Source: Actinomycetes bacterium (GTDB lineage: Bacteria; Actinomycetota; Actinomycetes; Actinomycetales; Cellulomonadaceae). Taken from it: DNA of 33,705 nt. Below the pieces are notes generated by a model. The model was not told the origin of the DNA. It was given only the letters and a program-made list of their open reading frames with translations, and did no database searches. Below, piece after piece: positions 31,939 through 33,705 of the stretch; positions within the stretch are counted from its first letter, which is position 1, and the number at the start of each line of letters is the position of its first letter. The position numbers and the translations under genes were made by a program. The stretch is from positions 1-33,705 of the forward strand of contig JAEXPS010000016.1 in the NCBI GenBank assembly GCA_023438885.1, given 5' to 3'.

Positions 31939-32718
31939 GTGGTTGCCACCCGGCCGGACGAGCCGGCCGGCCGGATGCCGCTGCGTGCGCACCTGCGCGA
32001 GCTGCGCAAACGGCTGGTCCGGGTAGCGATCGGGCTCGTCGTCGGCGCTGTGGCCGGCTGGTTCCTGTACGAGCCGGTCTTCGAAGCGCTGATCCAGCCG
32101 CTCGTCGAGCTCGCCGAGGAGCGCGACGACCTGGTGAGCATCAACTTCGGCAGCCTGTTCGCGTCGTTCGACATGCAGCTGCAGGTCTCGCTGTTCCTGG
32201 CGGTCCTGATGACCAGCCCCTGGTGGATCTACCAGCTGTGGGCCTTCGTCACGCCCGGACTGACGAGCAAGGAGCGTCGGTATGCGGTCGGCTTCCTCGC
32301 CGCCGCCGTGCCGCTGTTCCTCGCAGGGGCGGCGGTGGCGTGGTGGGCGTTGCCGCACGCGGTGACACTGCTGCTCGGCTTCACGCCCGCCGGGGCCGGC
32401 AACCTGATCGACGCGCCGACGTACATGAGCTTCGTGCTGCGGCTGCTGCTCGCGTTCGGCATCGCGTTCCTGCTGCCCGTGCTGATCGTGGCGCTGAACT
32501 TCGTCGGGCTGGTGAAGGGTGCGACCTGGCTGCGGGGCTGGCGGTGGGCGACGGTCGTCGTCTTCACGTTCGCCGCCGTCGCGACGCCCACACCGGATCC
32601 CTGGACCATGCTCCTGGTCGCGTTGCCGATGGTGGGGCTGTACTTCGCGGCGGTGTGGGTCTGCCTGGTCCATGACCGCCGCGTCGCGAGGCGCCGCGCT
32701 GCCGAGGCTGCCGTGTGA
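31939..32718 (+). CDS. tatC: Sec-independent translocase subunit TatC
   Basis: TatC is the receptor for twin-arginine signal peptides. The 259-residue protein has six predicted membrane helices. The N-terminal HLRELRKRL is the conserved cytoplasmic motif that contacts the signal peptide. FASFDMQLQVSLFLAVLMTS, followed by PWWIYQLWAFVTPGL with SKERR, is the core TatC signature. The C-terminus is short and basic. GTG 31939 lies 3 bases after the tatA stop and gives the expected start just before HLREL. It overlaps the lipid-kinase gene by GTGA. Confidence 0.95.
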   Translation: MVATRPDEPAGRMPLRAHLRELRKRLVRVAIGLVVGAVAGWFLYEPVFEALIQPLVELAEERDDLVSINFGSLFASFDMQLQVSLFLAVLMTSPWWIYQLWAFVTPGLTSKERRYAVGFLAAAVPLFLAGAAVAWWALPHAVTLLLGFTPAGAGNLIDAPTYMSFVLRLLLAFGIAFLLPVLIVALNFVGLVKGATWLRGWRWATVVVFTFAAVATPTPDPWTMLLVALPMVGLYFAAVWVCLVHDRRVARRRAAEAAV

Positions 32719-33626
32719 GCACCGTCGCCGTCGTCGTCAACGCCTCGGCCGGCACCGGCGCCGGCATCGCCATCGGTCGCCGGGTGCACGAGCTCCTCGC
32801 TGCCGCCGGCCACACCGTCCAGGACCTCTCGGCACCGACCCTGGCGCAGGCGACCGACCGGGCCCGAGCGGCGGCCACGGCAGGGCTGGCCGGCCTGATC
32901 GTCGTCGGCGGCGACGGGGCGGTCCACCTCGGCGCGAACATCGCGGCCGGCACCCCCTTGCCCCTAGGCATCGTCCAGGCCGGGACGGGCAACGACATCG
33001 CGCAGGCGCTGCGCGTGCCGAAGGACGTCGACCGGGCGATGGCGGACATCGTCGCCGCGCTGGCGACCCGGCCACGTTCGATCGACGCGGTGCGGGTCGG
33101 GCGGCCGGACGCCGCCGCGTACGAGTGGTACGTCGGCGTGCTGTCGTGCGGCTTCGACGCCGCCGTCAACGCGACGGCCAACACCTACCGGTTCCCGCGC
33201 GGGCACGCCAAGTACCTGCGCGCCGTCGCCGCCGAGCTGCCGCGCTTCCGGCCGTACGGCTACCGGGTGGCGATGGACGACGGCGAGTGGCTGTCGAGCG
33301 GCTCGCTCGTCGCCGTGGCGAACATCGCCTGGTTCGGCGGCGGCCTCAAGATCGCGCCAGCGGCCGATCCCGAGGACGGTGTGCTCGAGGTGGTCGTCGC
33401 CGGCCCCTTCAGCAAATCCGGCGTCGTCGGCATCTTTCCCAAGCTCTACGGCGGCACCCACGTCAGCGACCCGAGGGTGCAGGTGTTCCGCTCGCGCACC
33501 GTCACGATCGAGCCGGCCCCGGACCTCGGTCCGCACCCGCCCGTCGGCTACGCCGACGGAGAGCGCATCCGACCCCTTCCGCTGCGATGCGAGGTCGTTC
33601 CCGGCGCGCTCCACGTGCTGCACTGA
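32715..33626 (+). CDS. Diacylglycerol kinase-family lipid kinase
   Basis: This 303-residue protein belongs to the DagK/YegS/sphingosine-kinase-type family, which phosphorylates lipid alcohols with ATP. The N-terminal catalytic domain has VVVNASAGTG, VVGGDGAVHLGAN with the GGDG nucleotide-binding motif, and QAGTGNDIAQAL. The C-terminal beta-sandwich carries the SSGSLVAVANIAWFGGGLKI, DPEDGVLEVVVAG, and YADGER segments typical of the family. The substrate is not decided by sequence; phosphatidic acid recycling is the most common role. GTGA overlap with tatC. A lipid kinase after tatC is a familiar actinobacterial arrangement. Confidence 0.9.
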   Translation: MSTVAVVVNASAGTGAGIAIGRRVHELLAAAGHTVQDLSAPTLAQATDRARAAATAGLAGLIVVGGDGAVHLGANIAAGTPLPLGIVQAGTGNDIAQALRVPKDVDRAMADIVAALATRPRSIDAVRVGRPDAAAYEWYVGVLSCGFDAAVNATANTYRFPRGHAKYLRAVAAELPRFRPYGYRVAMDDGEWLSSGSLVAVANIAWFGGGLKIAPAADPEDGVLEVVVAGPFSKSGVVGIFPKLYGGTHVSDPRVQVFRSRTVTIEPAPDLGPHPPVGYADGERIRPLPLRCEVVPGALHVLH

Positions 33627-33635
33627 CAGTCTGCC

Positions 33636-33641
33636 TAGGGT
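33636..33641 (+). promoter_or_regulatory. Putative -10 box (TAGGGT) for the last, truncated gene
   Basis: TAGGGT ends 6 bases before GTG 33648, with no Shine-Dalgarno sequence between, matching the leaderless pattern seen elsewhere in the window. Confidence 0.4.
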
Positions 33642-33647
33642 GGGGCC

Positions 33648-33705
33648 GTGGCCCGTTCGTCCTCCCCGCGCCCCCGTCGTGCGCACGACGAAGCCTCACC
33701 CGCCG
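33648..33705 (+). CDS. Start of a gene cut off by the window end (possibly DEAD/DEAH helicase)
   Basis: GTG 33648 opens a frame that runs to the window end without a stop, giving the polar, Arg/Ser/Pro-rich start ARSSSPRPRRAHDEASPA. Nineteen residues cannot identify a family. In Actinobacteria the gene after pafBC-tatAC (and the lipid kinase) is often a HelY/Mtr4-like DEAD/DEAH helicase, so that is my guess from context. The -10-like TAGGGT 6 bases upstream supports a real start here. Confidence 0.45.
   Translation, partial: MARSSSPRPRRAHDEASPA

Overview
The window is a very GC-rich, tightly packed stretch of chromosome in which every gene I can support lies on the + strand. Frequent GTG starts, 1-4 base ATGA/GTGA/TGATG overlaps, TANNNT -10 boxes placed directly before start codons, an mIHF gene, a helicase-dead PriA, an EF-P with the PGKGP loop, PafBC and a pyr-gmk-rpoZ-coaBC-metK-priA gene order all point to Actinomycetota. 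The hisE-hisG pair next to ribH and the overall order suggest Micrococcales (Cellulomonas/Beutenbergia-like), but that rank is inference.

Layout. (1) 1-60: low-complexity G/C runs that look like a contig end. (2) 69-3407: shikimate genes aroC-aroK-aroB-aroQ. (3) 3398-4495: a two-gene unit, a SatD-like protein with a C-terminal helix-turn-helix plus a small DUF3307/SatE-like membrane protein, behind a set of repeated inverted half-sites. (4) 4605-5585: efp-nusB. (5) 5591-14428: a PyrR-controlled pyrimidine operon, pyrR-pyrB-pyrC-(membrane/PH-like protein)-carA-carB-pyrF, with a PyrR-binding hairpin in the leader. (6) 14507-20348: mihF-gmk-rpoZ-coaBC-metK-priA. (7) 20345-24082: HAD phosphatase-fmt-rsmB-rpe. 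(8) 24133-27775: FMN riboswitch and ribD-ribE-ribBA-ribH. (9) 27759-29328: hisE-hisG and a small PH-like membrane protein. (10) 29343-33705: pafB-pafC, a one-helix protein, tatA-tatC, a diacylglycerol-kinase-like lipid kinase and the first codons of another gene, by context probably a helicase.

The genes supply basic building blocks: chorismate, UMP, GMP phosphorylation, CoA, SAM, riboflavin/FMN and the first histidine steps. They also cover translation and transcription factors, replication restart, the DNA-damage activator PafBC and Tat export. Not present in the window: aroE, pyrD, pyrE, the remaining his genes and pafA/pup/proteasome.

Most unusual points: the SatD/SatE-like pair with its 28-bp-spaced half-site array, a series of about nine apparently leaderless promoters inside the gene chain (some sharing the upstream TAG stop codon), and two RNA-level controls (PyrR site, FMN riboswitch) that both abut a ribosome binding site. 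There are no insertion sequences, CRISPR arrays, tRNAs or rRNAs that I can see, and no gene-free stretch longer than 300 bases; the longest, 24083-24370, holds the FMN riboswitch.
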